From: Parabacteroides sp.
Lineage (GTDB): Bacteria; Bacteroidota; Bacteroidia; Bacteroidales; Tannerellaceae
Assembly: GCA_019417325.1 (NCBI GenBank)
Contig: DXVO01000023.1
Coordinates: forward strand, 310,001 to 374,000
Direction: 5' to 3'
Length of the DNA: 64,000 nucleotides
Below the pieces are notes generated by a model, which ran no database searches, had not been told where the DNA came from, and saw nothing but the letters and a program-made list of their open reading frames with translations. This document shows, piece after piece, positions 27,593 through 37,255 of the stretch. Each line of letters starts with the position of its first letter. Position 1 is the first letter of the stretch. The translations under genes and the position numbers were made by a program.

Positions 27593-29032
27593 ATGGACAC
27601 AAATTATCAAAATATATGGAAGATCAGCCTGTTGCTTTTAATTCTGATCCTGGCAGCATGCACCCGGGATGAATCTATTACATCTGATAATAAAGATAAT
27701 AAGCTGAAGCTTTATATCTCGACGCTGGCAACAAATGATAATCAGGCAAAAGCAGGAGACAGTAATTTTTCCAGCCTCGCCCTGTATATCTTTAATGAAT
27801 CGAACGGAGTCTGCGAATATTCTGAACTTATTCCGGAAATCAAACCGGAGTCTGTTACTGAAATAACACGGTCTGTAAATATATCTCCGCAAACAAAAGA
27901 GATTTATGCAATCGGGAATTATAATGAGGCGGGAATAACTCCGTCCATCCTTTTAACCAGTTCTACAACAAGGGAAGAACTGGAACAATGGTCGATCAAT
28001 AATAACCAAGCATTTACGGCATCGGGTATCCCGATGGTTGGAAAACAGACTGTAACCATCGATAATGTCCAGACATATGTAGACATACCAATGGAACGGC
28101 TGGTTTCACGGCTGGATATTCATCTGTTTAAAAACAACCAGTTAAAGGATATTCCGGTACATGTTATATCTGTCGAACTCGTCAACCTAGTAACGAACAC
28201 AAACGGGCAGTACAAAAGCAGGGAAATGTTATCGCCGGTTGAAAAGCAAAACATAACAACCGGACTCGATGCGTTATTGGATACGATGTCTATGGATGCT
28301 GTCGACCTGGTTCCGGAAAATGCGCAGGCTATATTTTACAGTTATCAGAATATTATGGCTTCGCCCACACCGGATGATAATATAACTCCTTATTTACGCA
28401 TCACTGCTGAAATAAAAGGGGTAAAACATATTTATAAAGGATATATTACCGATAGTGGACATAATGAAGATAAATACAGTTTACTACGGAATACGGTTTA
28501 TTCGGTCATCGCCATGTTGGAGTATCCGGATAATAAGTTACTGCTCCGGACCATTGTCCAACCCTGGACGGTCTCGCATTCGGAAATCGGTAATAAGGTG
28601 AATGACACGGATTATTCATTGGAAGCACTGAATGGTAATGATGCCGGGGCTTTGGGGGGACTCGTACAGTTTCCTTATATCAAAAACGGACAATCGCAAA
28701 ACCAGACCTCTTATGCAGGCTTTACATTCCAATTGACGGCTCCTGCCGGAGCCTTATGGACTGCAACACTGAGCAACGGTCTTGAATTTGCATTCGCAAC
28801 CACAGGCGAACAAGCCGGAACCATTGCTACTTCCAAAGGAATAGCCGGTCCGGAAACGCATACCATACGTATAGGTGCAACAAAACCATGGGATGGCAAA
28901 CTGAGAACAAGCAACTTCTATATAACCGTCAATGGAACCAAACTGAAAATTAACCCGGAACAAAACGGCAAACGCAAATTTCCGGGGAACAGTGACACCG
29001 ATATATTAATTACTCAAACGGAATACAAATAA
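27593..29032 (+). CDS. Fimbrial accessory lipoprotein (DUF4906-like)
   Basis: The 479-residue surface lipoprotein has signal and lipobox L-A-A-C (Cys23). Residues 35-330 resemble the two-domain fimbrillin fold (F-S-S-L-A-L-Y-I-F-N). A distinct C-terminal beta domain (about 345-479) follows, seen in FimC/FimD-like tip-side subunits of Bacteroidales. It is third in the operon. It is probably an accessory subunit; whether adaptor or tip cannot be decided. Confidence 0.7.
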   Translation: MDTNYQNIWKISLLLLILILAACTRDESITSDNKDNKLKLYISTLATNDNQAKAGDSNFSSLALYIFNESNGVCEYSELIPEIKPESVTEITRSVNISPQTKEIYAIGNYNEAGITPSILLTSSTTREELEQWSINNNQAFTASGIPMVGKQTVTIDNVQTYVDIPMERLVSRLDIHLFKNNQLKDIPVHVISVELVNLVTNTNGQYKSREMLSPVEKQNITTGLDALLDTMSMDAVDLVPENAQAIFYSYQNIMASPTPDDNITPYLRITAEIKGVKHIYKGYITDSGHNEDKYSLLRNTVYSVIAMLEYPDNKLLLRTIVQPWTVSHSEIGNKVNDTDYSLEALNGNDAGALGGLVQFPYIKNGQSQNQTSYAGFTFQLTAPAGALWTATLSNGLEFAFATTGEQAGTIATSKGIAGPETHTIRIGATKPWDGKLRTSNFYITVNGTKLKINPEQNGKRKFPGNSDTDILITQTEYK

Positions 29033-29057
29033 AACCGGTAAAGGAGGACATTCAACT

Positions 29058-31025
29058 ATGAAACTAAGATATAACCATATAATACTTTTTACCCTGTTTT
29101 CTATCTTCCTTGCATGTACGCAGGAAGATGACATGAATAACGGGCTAACATCAGCAAACAGACTTTCTCTGAAACTGGTTTTATCAGCCTCCGGAAGTAC
29201 CCGTGCCCTGGTTGAACCGGGAGAAGACAATTTGAATGAAAATCTAATCAACACTCTCGATGTTTTCATCTATCGGGATGGGGATGAAACTTGTGCCTCT
29301 TACGAACGTAAAAAACCGGAAACTGATTTAACAAACATTGGAGAATATCTCCTCCCATTAGAAGCGACCCAGGACATGTTTATTTCCCAAACCAGCTATA
29401 CTACATATGTTTTAGCTAACTATACCGGCAACATACCTGCCGGGGGATTAACGCTTTCCGAATTAAACGACTTAACCGTTTCTTCTCTTAATCCGGATAA
29501 GACCCAGGATTATTTCATCATGGATGGGCGGACTTCCATGGTATTGAATGATGGTCTCGTTATCGACAAGGAAATAGTTGTCTCCGTAAAAAGAGCCGCA
29601 GCAAAAATCCGTATCACCACGACTTATACAAACGGTTACACGGCATCTCCTACTACCGAAATCAGTAAGAAATTCATGCAATATGCTGCCAGTGGAAATG
29701 CGTTGGACAATGGAACAATATTCCCGCAAACCTTGCAAAGTATGACCGGATTTACCAACATCAGTTCGGGTGCCGGCAACAACAGCCAGATTATCCTGTA
29801 CTCCTATCCGAATGATTGGAATAAAAATATTCGTAACAAAACATATGCGACCGTCAATATTCCGGTAATCAGTCCGGAGGGCACGGAAATTTCACAGAAT
29901 TATTATAAAGTACCTCTTAACTACCGGCTTTCATCAAATGATGCAGCAACAACTGCCGAGAAAGAGGCTTTATATAAATTACAGCGTAATTACCTGTATG
30001 ATATTATCGTACAAGTTGACCAACCGGGAACTGCAACACCCGAAGCCGCAACCGAAATAAAAGGTACTTTCATTATTCAGGATTGGTCTACCAAAGAAGT
30101 GCTGGTTACAGTAGAAGGTATCAATTTCATCTATGTGAAAGATACGCACATCACTTTACCGAACAGTACGAAATTCACTACAACGTTCCAATCATCCACA
30201 CCGGATGTAGAAGTCACAGACATAAAAGTGAACGGAACAGCGATTGCCAACAATACCAATGGCGTCAACATTATCTGCCAGTCCGGAGTAAAGAACGGAG
30301 CCATCCGGATAAACAGCTCGTTGCCGACCAATTTTGTAGAAAAAGCAATAGAGTTTACTGTTAAGAACGGAGCTGGGCTGACTCAAAAAGTAACAGTCTC
30401 CCAATATCCGGCCTTGTACATCGGAGCGGATATTTCAGCGGATGAACCGGGAGGTAGTCAGGGACAGAACAATAATAAAATGTATATTATCAGTTCATTT
30501 GTTGCCGATTTCTCGACACTGCCTGACCCGGACGAGTTCGATGAAACATTTCCATCCGGATATTACCATTATGCTCCTCAACCAGTGCTCGGAGCCTCAT
30601 ATGCTAAATATATCCGTGACTATGGTATACTGGGCTATCCCAAAACAGACAGTGAAGGTGCTACAATAGATAATGAGGACAACAACCGTCGTATTTCTCC
30701 CCGCTTAATGCTGGCATCACAATATGGTGTTACGACCGCAAGCGATTACGCTTCATCCCGCTTAAAATGCAGGGATTACGTGGAAAACGACAAAACGACA
30801 GGCGAACGCTACAGTGATTGGAGAATGCCGACATTAGCAGAAGTCTACCTGACAGATGTTCTCCAGAATATAAAAGCCTGTGATGTAAAAGAAATTCTCG
30901 AAGGTGGATGGTACTGGAGCGCACGGGCCAGTGGAGCTGTCAACTTTATGGACCCTCGTGTAGGAAATACGACCGACTTCAACTCTCTTTTTACTTCGGT
31001 CAGATGTGTCAGAGATGTCAAATAA
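29058..31025 (+). CDS. Large fimbrial accessory lipoprotein with FISUMP-like C-terminus
   Basis: The 655-residue protein has a lipobox around F-L-A-C (Cys20) and a fimbrillin-like N-terminal half (N-T-L-D-V-F-I-Y). A middle beta domain spans about 350-460. The C-terminal FISUMP-like domain contains S-D-W-R-M-P-T and ends in V-R-C-V-R-D-V-K. Such C-terminal modules are found in surface lipoproteins and may bind carbohydrate or protein ligands. It is a good candidate tip adhesin by size and architecture; this is inferred. Confidence 0.7.
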   Translation: MKLRYNHIILFTLFSIFLACTQEDDMNNGLTSANRLSLKLVLSASGSTRALVEPGEDNLNENLINTLDVFIYRDGDETCASYERKKPETDLTNIGEYLLPLEATQDMFISQTSYTTYVLANYTGNIPAGGLTLSELNDLTVSSLNPDKTQDYFIMDGRTSMVLNDGLVIDKEIVVSVKRAAAKIRITTTYTNGYTASPTTEISKKFMQYAASGNALDNGTIFPQTLQSMTGFTNISSGAGNNSQIILYSYPNDWNKNIRNKTYATVNIPVISPEGTEISQNYYKVPLNYRLSSNDAATTAEKEALYKLQRNYLYDIIVQVDQPGTATPEAATEIKGTFIIQDWSTKEVLVTVEGINFIYVKDTHITLPNSTKFTTTFQSSTPDVEVTDIKVNGTAIANNTNGVNIICQSGVKNGAIRINSSLPTNFVEKAIEFTVKNGAGLTQKVTVSQYPALYIGADISADEPGGSQGQNNNKMYIISSFVADFSTLPDPDEFDETFPSGYYHYAPQPVLGASYAKYIRDYGILGYPKTDSEGATIDNEDNNRRISPRLMLASQYGVTTASDYASSRLKCRDYVENDKTTGERYSDWRMPTLAEVYLTDVLQNIKACDVKEILEGGWYWSARASGAVNFMDPRVGNTTDFNSLFTSVRCVRDVK

Positions 31026-31045
31026 AAGCTAAAAAAACAGATGTG

Positions 31046-33196
31046 ATGAAAAAATTAATTTATTCCTATATACTTATCAGCCTTGTTTTCTCCTCCTGCC
31101 AGGACGATAATCTGGTACCGGACAATAGTATGGCTGGAAAAATAAAGTTTAGCGGGTCTGTCTTCATGCCGGAATTGCAGATGCAAACCCGGGCGGTCAA
31201 TACGGATTATGATCTAAAGGATTTATGGCTACTGGTATTCGATGCCAAAGGCTTATTCCTCGAACGTGTACATGCTGACGAACTTACAATGAATAACAGT
31301 AGCGGCAGTTTCACGGCACAGGTCACCGATAAAGCAGGTATCATTCATGCCATAGCCAACTATGATTGGACAACATTTGATGACAATAGTTCTTTACAAA
31401 AAGACGAACGCGAATTATTGCCTTCCCTCTATGGCAATACGATGATATTCTGGGGAAGAAGCGAGATAACACAACCCGCTTCCTCCACTAATTTTACATT
31501 ATTCCGCAACCAGGCAAAAGTAACGGTGGAAAGCAATGTATCCAACTTCGTACTGACAGGATATGCCCTTTGTAATTATGCAACATCCGGAACAGTATCG
31601 CCTTTTATCCCTGAACGTACCCCTAACCCGTTCCTGATAGAAGATGATAAACCGACCTTACTGCCGGGCAGTCTTTCCAAAACAAGCCAAAATGCAAACG
31701 ATTGTACGGTTGAACCGAAATATATGTTCGAGAATCCCAATTACTCCAACGACCAATGTTACCTTATTATAAAAGGGAAACTGGACAATGGACCTGAATT
31801 ATTCTATAAAATCCAGTTCCTTGATGCCAATAAGCGTCCTTATACTATAGTTAGAAATATTCTCTATCGGGTTGTTATTGAAGGTTTCAATCAACAGGCA
31901 CATGGCAGTACTAATTTTGAGGATGCTATGAGTTCGGAGCCATCCAACAATATCTATGCTGAAATATTCAAGGATTCTCCTTCTATCTCTGACAACAATA
32001 ATAATATACTAACAGTCAGCCAGCTTTATTTTTTATTCACCAAAGCAGGAAAGCTCACAATAGCTACGCATTATACAGAGAACGGAGTCGCTGCCGATTC
32101 TAAAATTAATGTATCCGTAGCCTATGACCAGGCAAATATCCTGAGTAATCTCAGCTACAATGGCAACGGAACCATCACGGCTGATATTGCTGCCGTTATA
32201 GCAGGTCAGAACGAAGCATCTATTGAGGTGAAAGCGGGTGTGTTATCCCGAACAATCACTGTCACTTCTACCGCATTATATAGCTTTGAACCGGCAAGCA
32301 TATCTCCTAACCCTTATACAGAAAAGGAACAGGAAGTTGCGCTTACATTCCAAATTCCGACAATGATTCCATCTTACTTATTCCCGTTGAAATGTGAAAT
32401 CTCAACAAGTAACCTATATCCTATCGGGTCCAATAAAGATATGGAAATAGAATTTTCCAATGGTACTTACAAGTATATTTACTGGGTCTATAACCCGGGA
32501 GAAAATACCTTAAATTTCAAAACCAGTGCGGAAGACAGTGACGAGACAATTACAATAGAGAACGACTACTTCCACACAGCCAACGTACCTATACAATCCC
32601 GTTCTTTCAATAATGTATCTGTCAATAATAATAATATTGTAAACTATGGTTCAGGCAGCACTGCAGTAGTCAGGTTTGACGTATCTGTGCCAGACAACGC
32701 ACCAGCTTCTTATCCGCTTACAGTCCATATCAAGACGAGTAATCTGACAACCAACGATGCCAACTGGATTGCAGAGAACGGAGGATATAAAAGAACTTAT
32801 ACGGCTCCTGTTACAGGACCCCAAAGTATCAATTTTATCTCTAACAAAGATGCCAGTGCCGAAGACATAGTCCTCTCGGCAGACGGTTTCCGTAATTCGA
32901 CTGTATATTTTGATAATATACTGACAAAGAATAGTCCTCTTTTAAGTAATACGATTATGGTTAATTCTAACGGAACAGCATATTATATTCCACGATATAG
33001 TGTTACTTCTTCCAACCAGAATATTGTAAACAGTTTTACAACCAACCGTAATAGTTATTATTCATTTCAGGTAGAAGCGGGAGCCAAACTTTCCGACACT
33101 GTAACATTTCGTTTATACATTTCCAGCAACCAGCATTATGCAGGATCCCTAACCGTTCGTGAGCTTTTAGATAATCCGGCAATTATACTAAAATAG
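31046..33196 (+). CDS. Large fimbrial accessory lipoprotein, possible tip protein
   Basis: The 716-residue protein starts at the ATG at 31046 (M-K-K-L-I-Y-S-Y-I) with lipobox F-S-S-C. An N-terminal fimbrillin-like region includes D-L-W-L-L-V-F-D. From about 350 onward there are repeated beta-sandwich-like segments rich in Asn and Ser. I recognise no enzymatic domain. It is last in the fimbrial operon, 20 bp after its neighbour. The frame is open upstream into that neighbour, but the lipoprotein signal fixes the start. Confidence 0.7.
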   Translation: MKKLIYSYILISLVFSSCQDDNLVPDNSMAGKIKFSGSVFMPELQMQTRAVNTDYDLKDLWLLVFDAKGLFLERVHADELTMNNSSGSFTAQVTDKAGIIHAIANYDWTTFDDNSSLQKDERELLPSLYGNTMIFWGRSEITQPASSTNFTLFRNQAKVTVESNVSNFVLTGYALCNYATSGTVSPFIPERTPNPFLIEDDKPTLLPGSLSKTSQNANDCTVEPKYMFENPNYSNDQCYLIIKGKLDNGPELFYKIQFLDANKRPYTIVRNILYRVVIEGFNQQAHGSTNFEDAMSSEPSNNIYAEIFKDSPSISDNNNNILTVSQLYFLFTKAGKLTIATHYTENGVAADSKINVSVAYDQANILSNLSYNGNGTITADIAAVIAGQNEASIEVKAGVLSRTITVTSTALYSFEPASISPNPYTEKEQEVALTFQIPTMIPSYLFPLKCEISTSNLYPIGSNKDMEIEFSNGTYKYIYWVYNPGENTLNFKTSAEDSDETITIENDYFHTANVPIQSRSFNNVSVNNNNIVNYGSGSTAVVRFDVSVPDNAPASYPLTVHIKTSNLTTNDANWIAENGGYKRTYTAPVTGPQSINFISNKDASAEDIVLSADGFRNSTVYFDNILTKNSPLLSNTIMVNSNGTAYYIPRYSVTSSNQNIVNSFTTNRNSYYSFQVEAGAKLSDTVTFRLYISSNQHYAGSLTVRELLDNPAIILK

Positions 33197-33261
33197 AAAT
33201 CTCTGATTGCCAAGGAACTGCGCTTCAAAGTGGATTTTTACAAAAAATATCCTTAAAAAGC

Positions 33262-33293
33262 TTTGTTTATTCAGAAATATAGGCATATCTTTG
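33262..33293 (+). promoter_or_regulatory. Promoter of tRNA-Ser
   Basis: TTTG (33262-33265) and TATCTTTG (33286-33293) are separated by exactly 20 bp, a textbook Bacteroidetes promoter. The tRNA begins 35 bp after the -7 box. Confidence 0.85.
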
Positions 33294-33327
33294 CAGCGCA
33301 ATTCTAAGGAAGAAGCGCAAAACTCAA

Positions 33328-33414
33328 GGAAGTTTGGGTGAGTGGCTGAAACCAACAGTTTGCTAAACTGTCGTACGGGTAACCGTACCGGGGGTTCGAA
33401 TCCCCCAGCTTCCG
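33328..33414 (+). tRNA. tRNA-Ser (anticodon GCT)
   Basis: The 87-nt cloverleaf has acceptor pairs GGAAGTT with AGCTTCC (one G-T), an anticodon loop TTGCTAA giving GCT, a long class-II variable arm with a 5-bp stem (gtacg/cgtac) and the T-arm ggggg-ttcgaat-ccccc. No CCA is encoded. It reads AGC and AGU codons. An integrase gene lies just downstream, as is usual for tRNA insertion sites. Confidence 0.96.
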
Positions 33415-33417
33415 CAT

Positions 33418-33450
33418 AAAAGAGCCGCTAAATCAGCGGCTCTTTTGTTT
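33418..33450 (+). terminator. Terminator of tRNA-Ser
   Basis: A perfect 12-bp stem (33418-33429 with 33435-33446) with a 5-nt loop is followed by a T-rich tail. Confidence 0.93.
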
Positions 33451-33516
33451 TTCAACCCATTATCAACGGTTTAAAAGAACGGCAAATAAAGCTATAAAGG
33501 CTAAATGTGCGATATT

Positions 33517-33569
33517 TTCCCACCAAAATCTCATTTAGTGGGAAAATCGGTGGGAATTTTTTATATTTG
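33517..33569 (+). promoter_or_regulatory. Integrase promoter region with inverted repeats
   Basis: ttcccacc (33517-33524) has its inverse at 33549-33556 and a partial inverse at 33538-33545. TATATTTG (33562-33569) is a -7 box 23 bp before the integrase ATG. The repeats could be integrase arm sites or an autoregulatory operator. Confidence 0.45.
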
Positions 33570-33591
33570 TTAGAAATTCAAATATAATACC

Positions 33592-34626
33592 ATGGAAAAC
33601 ATACAATTACGCTATGTGTTTGACCAAAAGAACCAGGCAAACAATGAGACTAAGACCGGGCTATTACAAATAGAGGTTCGATTAAAAGGTACAAACAAAA
33701 GAAAAACCATTTCTACCGGGGTAAGCCTTTATAAAAATCAATTTTCAGATAAGAACGGCTTTACCTGCAAGAACCATCCTAATGCGGCACTGGTGACAGG
33801 CAAAGTAACTAAGATGTTCCGGCAGATAGAGGCATTTGTCTTATCAGAGAAATGCACATGCTTGGATGACGTAAAAAAATGGGACCATGACGAAGCACAA
33901 ACACATTCCGTGATAGACTTCATTGAGTCTGAGTTAAAGAGGAAAAATCCTTCTTTTGATGTACTGGAATATCATCATTCACTAATTAGAAGGCTAAAAG
34001 AGTTCGGAAAAATAAAAACATTTTCGGATTTTACCTATCAAAATATTGTAGACTTTGATACTCATTTAAGGAAAACCGTCAAATCCCAACCTACACTCTA
34101 CCGTAGACATTCGGCTTTACACAGATATATTAAAGAGGCAATTAATAGAGGATTTTGCAAATTCGATCCTTATTTGCAGTTTGAAGTCAAAAAAGGAAAA
34201 AGCAAAGACCCTGTCTTTCTTATAGAATCAGAAGTTGAAAAAATAAAAAAATGGAAGCCTGTCAGTGAAAAACTTGAACATGTTAAAGATATGTTCATTT
34301 TTCAATGTTTCACGGGAATGGCATACGTCGATATGGCTAATTTCTCAAAAAGTGATATTTTTGAGGTTGATGGGAGAAGCGTGATAAAAAGTACACGAGA
34401 GAAAACGGACGAATCTTTTATAACTTTACTTTTGCCGGAAGCAAAATACATTTTAGAGAAATATGATTATAAACTTCCGGTTATTAGCAATCAAAAATAC
34501 AATGACTACTTAAAAATATTAGGAGCCGGAGCCGGTATTACAAAAACATTAACCACTCACGTAGCAAGACATTGCTATTTATCTTTCCTGCTGAAAACAA
34601 GCAAGTTACAAGAGTGTTTTTCTTGA
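33592..34626 (+). pseudogene. Tyrosine integrase, N-terminal part, interrupted by nested element
   Basis: The frame encodes the arm-binding, core-binding and most of the catalytic domain of a Bacteroidetes tyrosine recombinase. It includes the first catalytic region F-T-G-M-A-Y-V-D-M and the box T-H-V-A-R-H. True integrase sequence stops at 34565. The last 20 codons are read from the inserted element and end in a stop, so the distal His/Trp and nucleophilic Tyr are missing. Those residues are found at 56988-57152. Its place beside tRNA-Ser suggests an older resident element whose integrase is now dead. Confidence 0.9.
34555..34565 (+). repeat. Left 11-bp direct repeat of the nested element (att core)
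   Basis: actcacgtagc occurs here and at 56988-56998, at the two points where the integrase gene is cut. Flanking bases differ on both sides. Confidence 0.85.
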
Positions 34627-34735
34627 CAGGTAACGGTTTAGAAACGAGCGAAGTTCGCTATTTTGCCTCACTTTGCTTTTTGCATAAATACAAAGAACGA
34701 CTTTCCATTACAAAGATAATGGAAATAATTCAAAA

Positions 34736-34770
34736 TGAGCCTGACAACCAAAATAAAATGCTTACTTTTG
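34736..34770 (+). promoter_or_regulatory. Promoter and AraC-type box upstream of the first AraC gene
   Basis: TGAGCCTGACAACCAA (34736-34751) is identical to 38272-38287. TACTTTTG (34763-34770) is the -7 box. No -33 TTTG is present, which fits an activator-dependent promoter. The short frame at 34572-34784 before it does not look like a gene. Confidence 0.6.
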
Positions 34771-34789
34771 CGTTAAGAGGTTAAAATAT

Positions 34790-35605
34790 ATGGCTATGAG
34801 TGAAATTACAGTTTTAAATTATTCAGGCATTTTCCTTTCATGCTTTGCAGAAGACGGTACCAGTTGCGTGGATATGGTAAGGGATCATACCCTGACATAC
34901 GTGTGCGAAGGAGAACTCGAAATAGATGTGAATGGGCAAAAGCAAACTATTAATAAGAATGAGTGCGTATTTATCCGTAGGGATCACCGTATAAAAATGG
35001 AAAAGAGGTCATGCGGGGACAATCCATACAAAGGAATAGCCCTCACTTTTCGTCGAAATTTCCTCCGGGAATTTTATAGTACGCTTCCCAAGAAAGAGAT
35101 TCCGAAAGACGCTTCAATAACTGATATTACACTGGTTAAGATCAATGCGCGGCCCGATATTACCAGCCTATTTGAATCGCTAACCCCTTATTTCGATTCC
35201 GACGTGGTGCCTTCGGCGGAGATCATCGGGCTGAAAGAACGAGAAGGTGTCTATGCGCTACTGAATACCGATAAAGTATTTTATCCGACCCTTTTTGATT
35301 TTACCGAGCCGTGGAAGATAGACATCATGGAGTTTATGAACGAAAACTATATGTACGACCTTTCTATGGAGGAATTGGCTGCTTTTACAGGCCGGAGTCT
35401 CGCCACATTCAAAAGGGATTTTTCCAAAGTAAATAGTCTGCCGCCCCAAAAATGGCTTATTCAACGCCGTCTCGAAGCCGCATATGATAAACTGCAAAAT
35501 GAAGGTAAGAAAGCCAGCGAAGTTTATCTCGAAGTAGGATTTAAGGATATCTCCCATTTCTATCACGCTTTCAAAAAACAATACGGCTTCTCTCCAAGAA
35601 AATAA
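34790..35605 (+). CDS. AraC-family transcriptional regulator (first copy)
   Basis: The 271-residue regulator has an N-terminal cupin-like sensor (about 1-130) and a C-terminal AraC DNA-binding domain with two helix-turn-helices. The first is M-E-E-L-A-A-F-T-G-R-S-L-A-T-F-K-R-D-F; the second ends in F-K-D-I-S-H-F-Y-H-A-F-K-K-Q-Y. It is clearly paralogous along its full length to the next gene, so the pair arose by duplication. It lies at the head of the cargo, with a shared operator-like box upstream. The ligand is unknown. Confidence 0.92.
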   Translation: MAMSEITVLNYSGIFLSCFAEDGTSCVDMVRDHTLTYVCEGELEIDVNGQKQTINKNECVFIRRDHRIKMEKRSCGDNPYKGIALTFRRNFLREFYSTLPKKEIPKDASITDITLVKINARPDITSLFESLTPYFDSDVVPSAEIIGLKEREGVYALLNTDKVFYPTLFDFTEPWKIDIMEFMNENYMYDLSMEELAAFTGRSLATFKRDFSKVNSLPPQKWLIQRRLEAAYDKLQNEGKKASEVYLEVGFKDISHFYHAFKKQYGFSPRK

Positions 35606-35631
35606 CGATTGTACTTCTCAGCCAAAAACAT

Positions 35632-35676
35632 TGAGCCGCACGGACAAAAACCTGTGCGGCTCTTGCTTTATTTTTG
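35632..35676 (+). promoter_or_regulatory. Promoter and AraC-type box upstream of the second AraC gene
   Basis: TGAGCCGCACGGACAAAAA begins at 35632 and TATTTTTG lies at 35669-35676, 37 bp later. The same box at the same distance is found upstream of the alpha/beta hydrolase. A 9-bp perfect stem (gagccgcac with gtgcggctc) overlaps it and may also terminate the upstream transcript. Confidence 0.65.
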
Positions 35677-35699
35677 TACTCGTAAAGGAGTATAAATTT

Positions 35700-36521
35700 A
35701 TGGCCACTTCAGGAGTTCATACATATAAGCACGGTGATATATTTTTCAGTTGCTACACGGTTGAAGGCACTTCGTGCTTCCATATGTGCCGCGAGCATAC
35801 ATTACTGTATATCTATTCAGGAAAATTGCTTATCGAGGACGGCGAACACCGAATATGGATTAAAAAAGGAGAATGCGCTTTTATCCGTCGTAATCACCGC
35901 ATTACCATGCACAAGTTATCGGCTGGAAAAGAAGCGTTCAGCAGTGTGTTTATCAATTTCAAGCGGAATTTTCTGAAAGAGTTTTATTCCAAACTCGATC
36001 GGAGTAAATTGCCCTCCAATGGGAAGCGCTTTCAGCAAAACATAATCAGGATGCCGCATATCCCATCAATCGAGAGCCTGTCCGTATCACTACAACCCTA
36101 TTTCGATACATCGTTCACTCCGTCCGATGAAATAATGAACATTAAACTGGTAACGGGAGCATATATCTTATTACAGTATGACGAAAGGTTTTATCCTGCC
36201 CTTTTCGACTTTACCGATCCGTGGAAGATAGACATACTTGATTTTATGGACAAGAACTATATGTGCGAACTTTCAGTCGAAGATATGGCAGCCTTTACAG
36301 GGCGCAGCCTGGCAACTTTCAAGCGCGACTTTCGTAAAGTGAGCGATCTGTCGCCCGAAAGGTGGCTTATCCGCAAGCGTCTGGAAGCGGCACGGGATAA
36401 GATGCTTGCCGAAGGGAAAAAACCTTCCGAAGTATATACAGAAGTCGGATTTAAAAACCTTTCACACTTCTACACAGCATATAAAAAACAATATGGAATT
36501 TCACTTACAAAAAGGACATGA
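35700..36521 (+). CDS. AraC-family transcriptional regulator (second copy)
   Basis: The 273-residue protein is a paralogue of the first AraC regulator with the same cupin plus AraC layout (M-A-A-F-T-G-R-S-L-A-T-F-K-R-D-F in the first HTH). The ATG at 35700 is chosen because the -7 box at 35669-35676 places transcription start near 35683 and an aaaggag ribosome site lies just before it; the longer frame from 35631 would begin upstream of the promoter. It is 2 bp from the next gene. Confidence 0.92.
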   Translation: MATSGVHTYKHGDIFFSCYTVEGTSCFHMCREHTLLYIYSGKLLIEDGEHRIWIKKGECAFIRRNHRITMHKLSAGKEAFSSVFINFKRNFLKEFYSKLDRSKLPSNGKRFQQNIIRMPHIPSIESLSVSLQPYFDTSFTPSDEIMNIKLVTGAYILLQYDERFYPALFDFTDPWKIDILDFMDKNYMCELSVEDMAAFTGRSLATFKRDFRKVSDLSPERWLIRKRLEAARDKMLAEGKKPSEVYTEVGFKNLSHFYTAYKKQYGISLTKRT

Positions 36522-36522
36522 T

Positions 36523-37236
36523 ATGAAACCGAAAATTATTTGTCATATGATGAGTTCCGTGGACGGGCGTTTAATCGGCGACCGTTGGAGCCTGCCGTTT
36601 GACGGCAAAAAAAGGGATGATCTTTATGAACCCTATTTTGAACTGAGCAAAGAACAGAACGCCGATGGATGGATGGTGGGACGAAGCACTATTCAGACTG
36701 ATAATCCTGTGGAAACTTTCGATTGGGAGAACCACAAACCCGCATCGGAGTTCAAAACCTTTATTGGTAAACGGGGTTCAGAAAGAATGTGTATAGTGAT
36801 TGACCCAAAAGGAAAGATTCTTTATCATGAAGATACTCTCGATGGGGACAATATAGTTGCCATTTTGGGCGAAACCGTATCGGAAGAATATCTTGCTATG
36901 CTACGTGATAAGGGGATTTCGTATCTGTTTGCGGGACTTGCCGGAACTGAACTCGAAATAGCACTTGATACACTCTATACGGAGTTCGGAATGCGGAAGA
37001 TTATGCTCTCCGGGGGTGGTATAATCAATGGAACGTTCCTTGTGGCAGGGCTGATAGACGAACTGATCCTGATGATATATCCCGGAATAGATGCTCTAAG
37101 CAGTGCCCCTTCCATTTTCGAGTATCCCGGACAGCCAGGTAGTTTCCCAGCCAAAGGTCAGGCACTCGAATTACTTTCCACACGAACTGAGCGCGACGGC
37201 ATTATAACGCTGCATTACAAATTTCACAAATTATAA
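36523..37236 (+). CDS. Dihydrofolate-reductase-like / RibD C-terminal family reductase
   Basis: The 237-residue NADPH-dependent reductase fold shows I-C-H-M-M-S-S-V-D-G-R-L at the N-terminus and the nucleotide-binding stretch M-L-S-G-G-G-I-I-N-G near residue 165. The family includes riboflavin-pathway reductases and many stand-alone reductases of unknown substrate. No deaminase domain is present, so it is not RibD itself. It begins two bases after the second AraC stop, with an aaaagga ribosome site inside that gene. Confidence 0.85.
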   Translation: MKPKIICHMMSSVDGRLIGDRWSLPFDGKKRDDLYEPYFELSKEQNADGWMVGRSTIQTDNPVETFDWENHKPASEFKTFIGKRGSERMCIVIDPKGKILYHEDTLDGDNIVAILGETVSEEYLAMLRDKGISYLFAGLAGTELEIALDTLYTEFGMRKIMLSGGGIINGTFLVAGLIDELILMIYPGIDALSSAPSIFEYPGQPGSFPAKGQALELLSTRTERDGIITLHYKFHKL

Positions 37237-37255
37237 ATTTAAAACCTCTGATAAT

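Noticed and set aside
34572..34784. 70-codon frame at the left end of the nested element
   Set aside because: It spans the element end and the promoter of the first AraC gene, and its product has no gene-like composition.
36406..36522. Longer N-terminus for the RibD-like reductase
   Set aside because: It would lie wholly inside the second AraC gene; a ribosome site precedes the ATG at 36523.
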